Below are positions 35,108-48,130 of a stretch of 64,000 nt of DNA, in pieces. This stretch comes from Typhlomys cinereus. Lineage: Eukaryota; Chordata; Mammalia; Rodentia; Platacanthomyidae. Every line of letters begins with the position of its first letter. Within the stretch, counting starts at the first letter, position 1. The notes beneath the pieces were generated by a model. The model saw only the letters and a program-made list of their open reading frames with translations. It was not told the origin of the DNA and ran no database searches. Location of the stretch: contig JALPQD010000232.1 of NCBI GenBank assembly GCA_023101885.1, forward strand, positions 1,392,618 to 1,456,617. Direction: 5' to 3'. A program made the position numbers and the translations under genes.

Positions 35108-36645
35108 GCCAGCCTTGTACTAAATTAATTCACATATAATCAATATATATTACATAGACTGGTTTATTGTCAATCTACTCTTTAAAAAAAAAGTACATGT
35201 AAATACTTCCAATGTTACTTTTCATTTTACGTAATTCATTTATACAAATAAAATCACTTGTGCTCATCTTTCTGGAATACCCAAATCCTATTCACCTAAG
35301 TTTTGTTAACATAGTAAGTAACTGGTTTTTATTGTTGTTAATGTTTTTGATTTACTAAGTTTGTTTTCTTTTCCTGATATTGATATTATACTGAAATTGA
35401 AACTTTCAAATTCGTTGATCCAATGAGAGTAGCTATAATACATTATAATATCACTTCAGTAATTCAGAGGGGAAATATACTTTAAAAAACTCTGAGAACA
35501 GAGATTAGATAAATTTTATGAAATTTGTGATCACCATGAATCAAAATTTCTGGGAATATGTTTAAAATAACAGCATGTGAATTACTCTACTCTCTGCTGA
35601 GAGGCCCTTTACATCAACTGCAATAAGAATGTCCTTAGATACACAATATATGTCCCAATTTTGTGAAAGGCTTTGTAAACTATTTTAGTTACATGAAAAC
35701 ATGTCTGTCATTTTCAAAATACAGACAAATGATACATATACCTCAATCAGGTAAAGACATCATCTTTAAAAATCTGGAAATAAATATTTGAAGTATGCAC
35801 TTTTAAAACCATTCAATAAAAGTCATTTAATCCTTTAAGGTGTAATGTTATCTCTATGAAAATTCATTCATTTAAACAAGGAATGCTACTAAATTTGAAA
35901 GTGATAATCATATAAATGAAACAAATATAGAAAAAATTATTTTTGGTGACATAATTATGCACCTCTTCCTATGCCCATCACTATTTGTATTACTTATGTT
36001 AAAATACTCAGTATTTAGAAAATTAGAAAGCATTGCAAAATTTTAATAGTATATAATTCTATTTTTAATTACAGTACTGTCAGTTGTATATCTCTCAACA
36101 AAGTTTTATGTGGTACTTAACTGCACGATTTGACTAAATATGAAGCAAAACAGGAAGTATGAAAAGATTTTAAGCTGTATCTCTAATATATATTGCATTT
36201 TTTGAGAAGCTTCATCAAGTTTATAATGAACATAATCGCCACCAATAGTTTTTATTTGTGTCTCTTATTTGAATTTCTTTGTGCAAATTAAAATTTCAAG
36301 TAATAAATTTAACAACAATAAGGGAGGTGGAGACCTGCATTTGTCCCTGATATTAGAGGAAGTACTTCTGTTTGTGACTTTTTTTCCTTCTAACCAAATA
36401 CACTTTGTTTTTATGAAATTTGATGAACTGAATTTGGATATAATACATGAAATTTGATATAATGACATTATATCATGTGTGTTTAGGGTTCTAAAAATGC
36501 ACAAGTTTAGTCTTTGAATCAATCATATTCCACACAGTTTGCATGCACTATTCATATTTCTTGTTTTTTAATACCATGTGAGAAAAAAATCTTTACCCTT
36601 TTCAAGATTTTCTGAAAGTCATTTATTCAGCTGATAATTATTTCC
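35108..36645. other. Unique AT-rich DNA
   Basis: Nothing recognised. Confidence 0.5.
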
Positions 36646-36649
36646 AATA

Positions 36650-37830
36650 AGATTTTTCATGAGTTTCTGAGTTTTCAACTTGAGGATTTCTTTTCCTAAT
36701 TTTTTCTTTTATCTTCCTTAAAACCAAAGTTTTCTAACTGAATTTCTCAGACATTTCCTCTATTTTCTTCCTTAATTAGTTCCACTGTTGTTTTGCATCA
36801 CCTGGAAATTCACTGACAAGTTTTAAATCATTTCTTTGAACTCTTTGTAAAGCATTTCATTCATTGAAAAGTGCTTAGGCAAGTGTTAAAAATTATGATA
36901 ATTTAGAGAACTTGCCAATTGGTTCTTCATATTTCTTGTATTTCTAAGTTGTATTGTCCACATCTGTTGGGTAGCCATGCCTGCCAAATTTCTGTGAATA
37001 GTTTTTCATTAGACGGTCTTCTCTTTATGATATATGTGCTGGATATCAGATTGGTGTAAACTGTCAAATACTTTCAGTGAGATGAAACACTATAGTTTGC
37101 TTATTATTCTTGTGGCATTGATTAGTACTTGACAATGTGAGTATTTTGCCAAAGGCTGAGTGCTCTGCTTTGTTGGTCTCACAATAGTAACTATGTAGGT
37201 GCAGGAAAGCAGGGTATATGAAGCATGTTGTTGATCATTACTCTCTACCTCCTTTTCTCAACAGTTTATAGCCACATAGGCATGGAAGTGGCCTATACTA
37301 AAGCATTTTCTAGTTTCAATGCCCACAGATATTTGGCTGCCTCTTTCTATTTTTGCTACAGGGAGAATTGCTCACTAAGTGGGTCTTCAGTTGTTCCCTG
37401 CTGAGCTTACTTATAGCCCAGTTATTAATTGGAGTTTTCCTGTTCACTGTTTGTAAAGTATTTATTGAAGTTTGAGGATGCTTTACAGGATAGCAAAGTA
37501 CACTCTTTTGAGGTTTTGTAGATGAGCATTTGCAGATTATCTTATGTTTAACACTCTACACTACTCATACCAGGGAAAATAGCAAAAAACTGTAACCTAG
37601 ATACAGAAATAAAAACTAAGCAGCAATTGCAATTGATAGCCACTTTGACCATGATAAGAGGGATGGTGGAAGCAAAAATAATATATACACCAAAAGACTT
37701 TAAAATAATTTGAAAGAGGAAAAAATAATTCAATGAAAAGAAAAAGTGAAATTGAAAGGAAAAGCTAGAATGCTAAAGAAGTTTAAAGAGGAAAAAGGAA
37801 AAAGTGAAGGAAATAATGAGATAGTAAAAT
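36650..37830. other. Possible ancient LINE 5' region, unresolved
   Basis: A T-rich then mixed segment ('tgtattgtccacatctgttggg', 'ttggtctcacaatagtaac') followed by an A/G-rich, Lys/Glu-coding-like stretch (37735-37815). It has the texture of an old L1 5' UTR and ORF1 region, but I cannot align it by eye. It could equally be unique sequence. Confidence 0.3.
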
Positions 37831-38825
37831 TTTTGGTGCATTAGGAAATAACAGAAACAATAATGGAAAAATAACAGACAGAAAAATATACATGTTTATG
37901 TTTGTGTCTGTACATAGATGTAAATACATTATATAATTATAAAATATAAAAATATCTTCAATACAAATAAAGAAATATCTGTGCTAAAGTGGTCTCAGGG
38001 ACAAGAAAAGATTTCACTTCCTATGTTTGTCTCTGTGCTTTACTGACGCTCTTTCTGTGTCTTCTTAGGCTTTTCTTCCCTTCAGAACAGCAGGATTAAG
38101 AATTGGTTTTTGTTGTTGTTATTTTTTTTTTTTTGCTTTGATGTAATTTGGTAAGAAGGAGAGGCTGAGTCCAGTTTCAGTTAGCTTATTGGAGTGATTT
38201 TACAATTATCTTTCCAAGGACTTTATGTGTTCTTGTAACTGAAGAAAAACAGAGAAGTCATTAAGAATTCCAAAATTTCTCCCACATGGGGGAAAAAATC
38301 CTTTAAAATGAATTGGGCAGGAAGTATTGCTGAGTTTCTATTTGGTCTTATGACTAGAGGAAAAGGAAAGGAAAAACAGGTTTTACCGACTACCTAACCG
38401 TCTGTGGCACAAAGTGATGTAGCTACTTTTAAGTGCATTCAGATCACATGACAAAATGTAAATCTCAGTATTTGCCATATAGGGCTTACAATATTTACCA
38501 TAATTATTATGTTGAGTGTTACTACACTGAGCATCATTTCTCATTGTAAGGCTTTCAGTTTGTGAAAGATGTTGAAAATTGGTTAAATATTTGATCTTTG
38601 CCAGCTAGAGTCGAAAAGTTTCATTTGTAACACTGATAAAATTTTCTTATTCGGTAAGATGAAATGAAAATGAATCCAAGATTTATAGCAACTAGGTACT
38701 AAACTTCCACTTGCCTGCTTAATTCTTTGAAAACTACATCGCAATGAGTGACTATTGAATTTAATGTTGTGCTGTCTTCTTAGAGCACAAGAGAAATCAG
38801 TGTTCAGAGAGATAAACATAAAATC
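37831..38825. other. Unique DNA
   Basis: Nothing recognised apart from a T-run at 38124-38134. Confidence 0.5.
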
Positions 38826-39400
38826 TGTATTAGTCAGGATTCTCTGGAAGAATAGAATTCTAGAATGCAATATATATATATATAAATAACTCCATTAAAT
38901 AAACTCACAATAAAGGAAGAGTCCTTCACCGTAACTGTCCATAGCTGCAACGTTCTCTTTTTTTTTTTTTACTTGACCAGAATGTCTCACAAGATTCCCA
39001 AGAAGGTCTCGAACCTCTGTCCTGTTGCTTGTTGAAGACACTGGGCTCTGATTTTGTTGAAGAAAAGCTGGGCTCCAACATCAGCGATGAACAGTGAACA
39101 GTGGCAAGGCCTAGAGACCAGGCTCCAAAGGCAGCAGGAACAGCAGCAAGGTGGAAAGAGCCAAGCTCCATATCAGTCAAGGATGAAGGCAGCAGTGGCA
39201 GCAGCAACGAAGAAAGCAACGATGCTCAAAAAAGTCAAGATATTTGTTTGAAGAGTAAACTTAACAGCCCACTACACACTGGGTTTTCAACATCATTTAA
39301 GCAATTACCTACAGATTTGTTCAGGGGACTGCTTCAACCTGAACATATATCCACATCTCTATAATTGATCTCATGATCTTAGTATTTAGAACAACCTTCC
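38826..39400 (-). mobile_element. LTR-like element, antisense, with CAG-rich core
   Basis: It begins 'tgtattagtcaggattctctgg', the complement of the LTR end typical of rodent ORR1/MT-like MaLRs, followed by a TA microsatellite and 'aataaactcac'. The interior holds GGCAGCAG/AGCAGCAA repeats (39125-39220). It abuts the two-LTR MaLR at 39511. The right limit is uncertain. Confidence 0.5.
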
Positions 39401-39510
39401 TCTACTACCCATTCCTTATTTCTTCTACGCTCAGCAAGTACTTCAGCATGTCATGACTGTTTGCCTGGGGGTTGTCACCCATACCTTCATTTCTGAAGGA
39501 TCTGGACAAT

Positions 39511-39895
39511 TCATGCAGTCTGCCTCCATGGTTGCTGATAAATGACCATCAAACAGCTTAAGGGAACAAGGTTTATTTCTTTACGATAGTCCAGTTACAG
39601 TTCTCAGTCCAGCTTGATGGGAGAGCACACACTAACACCAGGGCCAAGGGAACTGACCACACCATCGCCATATAACAGCTGAGAGATGTGAACAGAAGGA
39701 TGCCAACTCTCTCAACCAGCTCTCTGTGATTTATTCCAGGGCCTAATTCCACCCATCATAGGCTGGACCTTCCCCATCAGCTAGACAATCTCTTGCAGGT
39801 TTGCCCTGGGCTTAACTCAACTACTAATTCTCCACAAATGTGCCCAAAGCGCAAACCCTCAACTGTCAAGTTGACACCTGTGCCTAACTATGACA
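39511..39895 (-). mobile_element. 3' LTR of a two-LTR MaLR element
   Basis: 385 bp, same LTR family as 29756-30145. Together with the matching LTR at 41114 and the 1.2-kb interior it makes a two-LTR element on the minus strand. On that strand, purine-rich 'aaagaatagag' lies just before the LTR start, where a polypurine tract would be expected. Confidence 0.85.
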
Positions 39896-41113
39896 CTCTA
39901 TTCTTTGTCAAATTGACACAAAAACATAGCATTTTTAAACTGCAACCTTCAATCCTTGTCCCCATAGATGTTAAAAGTTATCTTAAAAGTATAAATACAT
40001 TTTATGGACAAATTTAAAATGTTCTCTCATTAAAACTTCAGTTCCAACATTTTAAAATTTCAAAGTTAACTTTAAGATTCTTTAATCAGAATAAGTTAAA
40101 TACTTTAAAACAGATAAAACATTAAAACAGAAGGATCTTAAAACAATAAGAAAATATTAAAAAGATCAAGGTCCAGAAAATCAAATACTACATCCTTTAC
40201 TTCAATGTCCACCTTATATTGCTCATCACATAGTCAAGGAAGCTCAAAGATTCTAGGCATTCCCAGTCCCCGTTTGCAGCTCAAAGTTGTAAAAGCAGAG
40301 TTCCTCTGAACCAGGCTAAATCTCCACTCCTAGTCATCCTCAGCATGCATCCCATGGTTCTGGCATCTCCAATAGTACTCTGGGTTCCTCTGCAGCTTAA
40401 GCCTCACCTTCTCTCTCAGAAACTCTACGCCTACCACTTAGTGCCAAGCTTTTGCTTCAGTAGTATACCAAAACCAGTATCACCTGAGGGACACTGCCAG
40501 ATTAGCCACTATCACCTGAGGGACACTGCCAGATTCCAAAGCAAGGTTGAAACATAACTTAGTCCACTGGAGATACAACTGTACCAACTTTAATGCACTG
40601 ATGCTGGAAAAGCCTTTTTTCTAGGCAGCCAAACTTGCAAAGGGCAAGAAACAGCTTTAACTTGGGCTTTCAGCCCCTGAAGGAATCTGGGTTTTCAAAC
40701 CACAAACTCGCCATATGTTGGTTTTCACATCTTCCACCATCCCAGTGCAAGTCACTAGGTTTTCCTTCATTGATGCTCATTTCTCCAACAACAGCAGCTG
40801 TTTGGCTGCCTGCCCTTTCCTCACACAAATCGTCAAGGCTGCCAACACAGATCTCCTCTATCAAGCAAACTATTGTGTTTAAATTCAGTTTTGCCAAAGT
40901 CCTTGTTCCCCTGCTCAGAAACTGGGCCCAAACAATTCACAACTCTCTCTGCACTGACATTATCCAATTGACCCACTAAACTCTGAAGAACGGTATTGGT
41001 AATCCACAAAGTGAAAATCTTCAAACATTTCCAACTTTGTCCAGCGAAACAGTTCTAAAGCCACAAAGTCCATATAGATTTATCAGCAACACCCCACTCC
41101 CGGTACCAAATTC
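39896..41113 (-). mobile_element. Internal region of MaLR element (no intact coding)
   Basis: 1.2 kb between two like-oriented LTRs. Next to the 5' LTR the plus strand reads 'agcaacaccccactcccggtaccaaattc', which closely resembles the antisense of the leader and primer-binding region in MaLR (THE1/MST-type) elements. No gag, pol or env reading frame is visible, as is usual for MaLRs, which are non-autonomous. The 114-codon frame at 40635-40979 runs antisense to the element and is spurious. A 32-bp tandem duplication lies at 40478-40535. Confidence 0.75.
40478..40535. repeat. 32-bp tandem duplication inside MaLR interior
   Basis: A 26-bp stretch starting TATCACCTGAGGG is repeated exactly at 40478-40503 and 40510-40535, with a 6-bp spacer between the copies. 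Confidence 0.95.
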
Positions 41114-41404
41114 TGATGCAGTCTGCCTGCATGGTTGGTGAAAAATGACCATCAAACAGCTTAAGGGAACAAGGCTTTATTTCCTTATGATAGTCCACTT
41201 ACAGTTCTCAGTCCAGCTTGATGGGAAAGCACACACCAACACCAGGGCCAAGGAAATTAGCCACACCATCACTACATAACAGCTGAGAGATGGACAATCC
41301 TTACTTGCCAGACTACCATGTCTGGCCAAGTGAACAGAAGGATGCCGGTTCTCTCAACCAGCTCTCCGTGATTTATTCCAGGGCCTAAGCCCACCCACCA
41401 TGGC
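41114..41404 (-). mobile_element. 5' LTR of the MaLR element, truncated
   Basis: Begins TGATGCAGTCTGCC (plus strand) next to the leader and matches the partner LTR up to 'aagcccacccaccatgg'. There it breaks off, so about 100 bp of the LTR's outer (U3) end is missing, and unrelated sequence follows. Confidence 0.82.
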
Positions 41405-41722
41405 CAAACCATTTCCTACAGACCATGAATCAGTATACAATCACACATCTGGCAACTTTCTTTCCAGGCAATGTGTATGACCATGTGTCCTGCCTAAAGT
41501 TCTTCCCATCATGAAGACTTCCTCTTGCCGGTGTCCTTGAGGGTTGTTGCAGAAAGGGGCTATAATGCTGCAGCTCTCTACTTCTGGGTGGCACCTGAAT
41601 AGCGTGCAGAGCCATCTGTGAAGCTATTCTTCCTAGTCTTCCCTTCTTCAGTCAGTCAATCATAGGGCATGTCCCAGGAGGCAATAGGTGCATATTTGGG
41701 AACAAGAATCTCAACAGACTGT
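41405..41722. other. Possible ERV-derived segment, unresolved
   Basis: GC-balanced sequence adjoining the truncated LTR ('caggcaatgtgtatgaccatg', 'gggtggcacctgaatagcgtg'). It has a degraded open frame on the minus strand and looks like decayed internal retroviral sequence, but I cannot assign a protein domain. It replaces the missing outer part of the LTR. Confidence 0.35.
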
Positions 41723-43729
41723 GGAACGAAAGTCATAAGAGTATTTTTTAAAAATAAGTCAATTTGTCATAAAAATTCAAAAATATAGTCAACATGAAGT
41801 ATAAATAAATTTTCAAGAATATCAATTGAGGAGGTTATTGTGCTAATCCAAGTAGAAAGTGATTAGGACTTCAACTTCATTATAAACTAAGAAATACACA
41901 TGCCCATTTGAAAATTAATTTTGCATGCATATTAGCAAAGCTTGGTAAATGAATGCTGCGACATAAAAGACACAAGTCTCTAATGACATCTCTATAGCAT
42001 TCCAGCTTATGGAGATAAAGCTTTAGCCAAACAAGGAAAAGATTTTGAAAAAAGTATATTTTATGGAAAAGATAGCTCCTGCAGTCTCCAATGTAAGTCT
42101 GAATCCATATGAAATTACATTGGAAAATTTCATACCAGCAATTAAAAATAACCTGAGAAGTAGAAGAAATTCATGGCTAGAGGTGTAGATTTTGGAGTAA
42201 TAAGCATAAGAATGTGAAATAATGAGTGAAAATAAGTGAAACTGCCAAGAAAGAAGCTCTGAAAAATGACCAGGAAGAAGAGGTTAGAACTAAGGACAGG
42301 AGAGAGGGGAGTGGCAAGACTCAATCAAAGAATAAGAACCACAGAATTCCAAGCACTATTCTTACTTTTTATTTGGGGCAGGCATTTTAGAAATGTTCAT
42401 TTATATGAGTATTAAAACAGCTGGAGATCTAGACTGCAGTTGTTCAAAAAATGAAAGTCTCAGTGTGAAATGGAGTCTCTAAGTACAAATCAGTTTGTAA
42501 CCTTGTTGGTAAAGGGAAAAATATATGTCAGCCACTTCACAAGAAAGCAAGTTAGGGATTTTAAAATTTAGGATGCAACATACCTGAATATGTTTGAAAA
42601 CTGAGATTGGGGGCATTTGGTAGAAATGAGAAATTTGCATTACAATAAAAATATGGCTTGTGAGAATACTAAACATAAAGAAGTTGAAGTACTGCTTCTT
42701 CTAAGGCAAGTTGAAGTCAGCTACATTCTGTGGAGGATTAAAGAGAGAGCAAGGAAGCCGTGCTATATTCTCAGGGAGAAAATGAACAAGGGTATGTGGA
42801 GCAAGTGAAGGAAAGGTGTTTGAAGGTACAGATTGTATTTATTCATTTATTCAAAAAACAGCCTTGCAACATTGACTAAGTTCCAAACAAACCGCAAAAC
42901 ACAAAATTGAATTCAACATGTTCCCTAAGCTCAGAGTGATCAACTTTCTGCAGGAAAGGAAAGTAAGGAAAGCTGTGATTAAAGAGTGTTATGGTACATG
43001 TGGGAAGGCAGAGGAGGAATGTCTCTGCTTCTGAAGGAAAAGAGCACATTGCAAAATGAAAGCTATAGATAAATCACTAGACTCAGAAGGTGCTACGCGG
43101 ACAGTTAAGAAACTGGGAAGGGCCTTGTTGGGCAAAGCAGAGCTAAGTTAGCACTTAATAAATCCAACTGAAATTTGTTTTCATGGCTGGAGCTTAGAAC
43201 TTTTGGAAGGAATTTAGTGCAATGAGTGTTAAGCAAAGGTGTTTATTTTAGACTTCAATTAAACAGAAATTGATTTTCCAAGATTCTCAAAGGTAAGAGT
43301 ATGAATCCAGAGCACATGATGTTTCTGAAAATCCTTTGAATCTGCCCTTGCCTCTAACACATCTGGATGATTTTCTGAAATTCCTGTCTTTCTTTGGCTT
43401 GTACAGAATGATACCAATTTCTGTCTCTATATTTACATGACTGTCTACCCTGTATGTATGTATATGCCTATATCTCCAAATCTCTTTTATCATAAGAGGC
43501 AGCTGTTACTAGATGGAAGACCCTCAACAAAATAGACTTTCACCTAGCTTGATTATATGCGAAAATATTCCAAATAGCATCTTATTTACGAGTATCTGGA
43601 GTTTAGAACTTAAACATAAATTTGAGAAAAACATAGCATAATCCACTACAGCCCAAAATAAAGGTACATATTTTTTCTGTAAAATTTTGATAGAATATGT
43701 GACATTAATAAAATACTTAAGCAAAAATA
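41723..43729. other. Unique DNA with an ancient repeat remnant
   Basis: 42841-42990 ('ttattcatttattcaaaaaacagcc' to 'gaaagctgtgattaaagagtg') resembles the same ancient mammalian repeat as 26185-26290. The rest is unassigned. Confidence 0.45.
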
Positions 43730-43743
43730 TTTTGTTACTTATG

Positions 43744-44024
43744 GGGCTAGAGAGATGGTTCAGGGGTTAAGACTCTGTCTTGCAAGCAGAAGGTCCTGAG
43801 TTTGGATTTCAGGTCTCAGGTAAAAACACCAGGCAGAAACAGCAGTCTGTACTTCTGGCCCTGGTGGGTGGGACTTGGGAAATTCCAGAGCCAAGAAAAA
43901 AGGAAGTAGAAGCAATCCTGGTTGATTCCCAAAGTCACCCTTGGTCCTCCACAGGGACATGCAGTGCCCACTGATACACGCAACACACACACACACACAC
44001 ACACTAAATAAAATATTTAAAATG
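43744..44024 (+). mobile_element. tRNA-derived SINE, older variant
   Basis: The head 'gggctagagagatggttcag', the B-box-like 'gagtttggatttcagg', the shared body and a (CA)n tract (43984-44003) end in CTAAATAAAATATTTAAAATG. The target duplication ttttgttacttatg is perfect (43730-43743 and 44025-44038). Confidence 0.92.
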
Positions 44025-44038
44025 TTTTGTTACTTATG

Positions 44039-45525
44039 AAATAATTTCTAATTGTGAAAAAATGAAGTTATTTCTGCTCTTTTCCTGATAATTTATGTAT
44101 TTATATATAATATGTGCATACTACTTGTGTCTGTCTTGTAAATTTTTTGGGGATTAAGTTCATTAATAGATATCAAGTTCTTAGAAGATTTCTGTCTAAA
44201 AGAACTTTGAAGGTATGTGATGGATAGTTTAAGTTATATGCCAGTTTCACCCACATAGGGATCTTGCTAAGACTTCACCCTAAAGAAATGAAAAGATTCA
44301 CTAAATCTTCTTGTGGAGACAAAGCGGAAAGAAGCCAGTTTATTAGTGAGATGACACTAATTAAAGTATTTTTATCATGTTTTCTCTATTGTTTCTGCAT
44401 CTCACTCTATAATTGGACAATTTAGTCTATTAGACAATGACCTTGGGCACTGTGGTTGATGCCAGCATCCCATTCTGAGCAATTTTCTAACAGAGGCAGG
44501 TGAACCCTTTTAATTGGTATGCCTGGGGAAAATATAAACATGTCAAATGAATAACCATCAGGTAATACACTGTATTGGATGACATGAACTATCTATCTGC
44601 CAGCTGCCTATAAGGTGAACTTGGTGGCAAAGCAGGAAACTTTCTCTTGTCAATGCAAAACTAAAATTAGCTCATTTAAGAGGCATAATAGAAGAAGAAA
44701 GCAGTGTGAAGTGAATATTACAGCCCTGCAAACACCAATTTTCACCATACGAACACTATCAACAGACCAATGTACAGGAAAAGTTCATGTGATATTTGAA
44801 ATTTTTTCTGTATGACAATCAAACCTATCCTTCCTCATTTTTAAAGACACTAGAAATAAATGTACTGGAGCTCTATGCAGCTATGAGATTTCTTAATTGG
44901 TGAAACAAGTTTTTCAGAAATGAATTTGAGAAATTTTATTAGAGCAACACTAAAAAATTAGTGGGTGTTCTCACTCTGGTGCACTATTTCGTTTTACTCA
45001 AAGTGTACTTTGAGATGGATTTTCCAAAAGGAGTTTCTCTGCTAATTTTCCAACACATCTTTTTCAATAAATGATAAAGCTTGATATTTTGATTAATCTT
45101 ACACTTCATGTAAGAAAAAGTGGCAGGGAAATCTATAAATACTGAAGCCTAGTCCTATGTGGCTTATCATAAATCTGACATAATGCCCATGGTTTATTGA
45201 CAAATCCGGATATTTAAGTCTTTCGTTCTCATTCAAAAGAGGAAAAATTTAAAACTTAAAATTAAATTAATTAAAATTAAAATTTCAGAGGTAACCTCAA
45301 TGTTTTAATTATCAAAACAACAAGCACATATTTTGTCCTACATAGGTATACCCACATACCTACATGTATATATTGAAGCCTATTTCTATTTTGCTAAGCA
45401 TTGCAATGCCATTTTTTAAAATATTTTATTCATTCATTCATTCAGTTAGTTAGTTATTAATTAGTTGTTAGTTAGTTAGTTGACAGTAAGAAAGTGAAGA
45501 GAGACAGAGGCAGAGCTGCAGAGAT
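44039..45525. other. Unique DNA with a TTCA/GTTA simple repeat
   Basis: Nothing recognised apart from the repeat (TTCA)n(GTTA)n at 45428-45482. Confidence 0.5.
45428..45482. repeat. (TTCA)n / (GTTA)n tetranucleotide repeat
   Basis: ATTCATTCATTCATTC is followed by GTTAGTTAGTTA and variants. It probably derives from the A-rich tail of the antisense SINE to its right. Confidence 0.9.
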
Positions 45526-45526
45526 G

Positions 45527-45705
45527 GCACAAGGTATGTGCATGCATGCCATGGCACATGGATGGAAATCAGAAGACAACTTTTTGGAAGCCAGTTATTT
45601 CTGTGAACTATGTGGTCCTCCAGGGATCAAATCATGTTTTCACCATGTTTGCAAATGAGAGTCTTATCGGTTTAGCTAGCTTTCTACCCTGTCATGCCAT
45701 TTCTA
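45527..45705 (-). mobile_element. Old B3/B4-like SINE, antisense
   Basis: 'gccatggcacatggatggaaatc', 'agaagacaactttttggaag' and 'ggtcctccagggatcaaatca' are the antisense of the same old SINE body as at 18690. The tRNA-like head end (45670-45700) is degraded. Confidence 0.65.
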
Positions 45706-47690
45706 TTAGATATATTTTTCTTCTCTGATCTATAGTTATGGTCACCTGATATAATTTTAAGAACTAGAGATTACTGAATTTGACCTATACACTACATAGG
45801 TCCTTAATTTGTTTTTTCCCCTAGATGATTCTAACAGAGTGTAAGTCATTCTGAACATGAAAGTACTATAAATGTGGTGTTTTGTACAAAACATTAAAGT
45901 ATTCAATGCCCTTTATAAGATTGTTTTCAAAATTAAATACAACCAAAATATGTTGACACGAAGATGATTTAAGTCTGAATACTCACAAGAAACATTTCTC
46001 ACAATTTAATCTTTTATTCCTAGAATATGAATTCTTGATTAAAAAGCACTTAGGGTCAAATTATTATCTTTTAAAACTTATGAGAAGTTTCATGCTGTCA
46101 AGAAGCCTAGGGCAACTCAACAACATCAAGATCACTGCTATGTGGATTAGTCTGAGTCTTGAAACACAACGATCTGGAGTACAAATGCATTCAAAACATA
46201 GTTCACTTATGAGGACTTTAATTCCATTACTTATTTATCTGTTTCCACACCAGAATGTGACAAAGTATATATGCATGACCAAAAAATAGTACCATATACT
46301 TTTTTCACTAAGTTTATTTGAAAAGGTTTGTTTATTTCTAAGATATTCTCAGCAATCTTCATATGTTAGAGACAGGTGTATTGACTAAGAATACTGTCTT
46401 CCTTGCCCATATTGTTCAAATAAATAAAGCTACCAGCTGAAATGAGGTAGTTCATACTGTATAGGGACTAAAAATTCAGCTGCCAATATTACAAAATTCA
46501 CTATGATGTGAATACCACAGAAGAGCAGACCTACACATAAATTTGCTCTTAGATATCTCACCAGACACAAACACCAATTCAAGTTCTTTCAGATTTCGCA
46601 CTATTTATTCAGAGTTGCAGAATCAATTGCATGGGTGGCCCCAAAGACCATTTTGTTAAATTCATGACTAGCTGGTTAAGATCAGCAGTCAGAAAATCAA
46701 TTTCCCTCTATTTTGTTTTCTCATTAGTGTATGTTTCATATTGTTTGGCAGGATCTCCTGACTACATGGGAAAGCAATTGAAGTGATCTATCCTTGCATA
46801 CACCTTCTGCTTCCATGGGAGCCTTTCCACAACAAGCAGGAGTTCTCATGTAGAGAAAATAGCAACCAATACCAGAGCATTACATGGCTTCTTTTTATAA
46901 TTATTCTTCCCACTACATTGAATCAGCAGAGGTCATTTGTACAAGGACTAAAACAGGAGGGTTATTTCTATCTCTGCTCATACTGGTAGAGAGGATTTGA
47001 GTAAGAGTTCAATATGGAGACGGGAAATGTACATCAGCAAAACCTGAAAGTTCTGGGCATTTAACTGTGATGCATTCTTTTTTCTCATGGACCCTGTCCT
47101 GCCTTCCAGCCAATAAATATGTATTAGATCCCCACAACATCCCCAAAGTAATTAAAAATTAAACAGATTTCTTTATCTCCTGGGTCTACAGTTCACCATA
47201 AAATCATAATCATCAAAATTCATTCTTATTCATTTGGTTCTCTGATATATTCAATTCAGCCCCATAAATATTTATAGCATGCTGCTTTCTACTGTTGAAA
47301 AGTTTCCATTCTTGTATGACGGACAACACATAAGTAGATACCCAAATGAACAAAGTGTCTTGAGACAAGCAAGCAAGAAGAACTGTGGTTCAAAGTACAG
47401 GCAGTGGTTTTACAGTCAAAAGCCCATATTCCAGAGTAAGTTCCAGTATATATCAGCATACATTTAAACAATAACATGCTTCATTCAGGCAGATGAGGAA
47501 TACATGTGACATTGCAATATTGATGCGAACTAACTCAGGTGAAAAACAGTGAGAGAAGAGTTTTTCCTGTTGTCCTAATATAGTACATGACACCATAAGA
47601 TCCTTGTCACTCTAAAAAGCACATAGTTAGATAAAACAGTGTTTTAGGTGTTGCCTCTAGACACCAACAAAGTGTGATAAGTGAAGAGAA
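45706..47690. other. Unique DNA
   Basis: No repeat or gene is recognised. The frames at 46035-46289 and 46783-46989 have no family resemblance. Confidence 0.5.
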
Positions 47691-47699
47691 ATTAATCAG

Positions 47700-47988
47700 C
47701 AATCTACAATGTCACTCCATCAGTCTTCTTTGCAAACAGAAAGAACTGAGTTCAGATGCCAGATACTGCATTAAAAAAAACAAACAAACAAACAAAAAAA
47801 AAAACACCAGGTGGAAATGGTGCTTCTGGCTCTGGAAGAAAGAACCTAGAAAAACCCAGAATGAAGTCTAAAGGAAGTAGAGTAATGTAGAATGATTTCT
47901 GAAGACACCATGGGGCCTTCACAGACACCTAAAGTGCGCGATCGCTCTCTCTCTGTCTCTCTCACACACACATACAAAGATAAGTTCA
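47700..47988 (+). mobile_element. Old tRNA-derived SINE interrupted by an A-rich run
   Basis: 'ttgcaaacagaaagaactgagttcag' (B-box region) and 'caccaggtggaaatggtgcttctgg' match the older SINE body. An A/CAAA run at 47773-47807 has expanded within it. It ends in (CT)n(CA)n and includes GCGATCGC at 47938-47945, unusually CpG-rich for an old copy. Confidence 0.7.
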
Positions 47989-48130
47989 AAAACAGAAAAT
48001 CAATATGTCATAAGTGAGAAGAAACATAAAGAAAACTGAATAGAAAATCCAGAAATACACGGAGTTTTCTTTCAGTCAGTAGCCCAGTATCTTAGCTTCA
48101 TACAAAAATAAATAAAAATGGTAAATGTCT

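Noticed and set aside
40635..40979. 114-codon plus-strand ORF
   Set aside because: It is antisense to the MaLR interior, with no protein family and no splice or start context.
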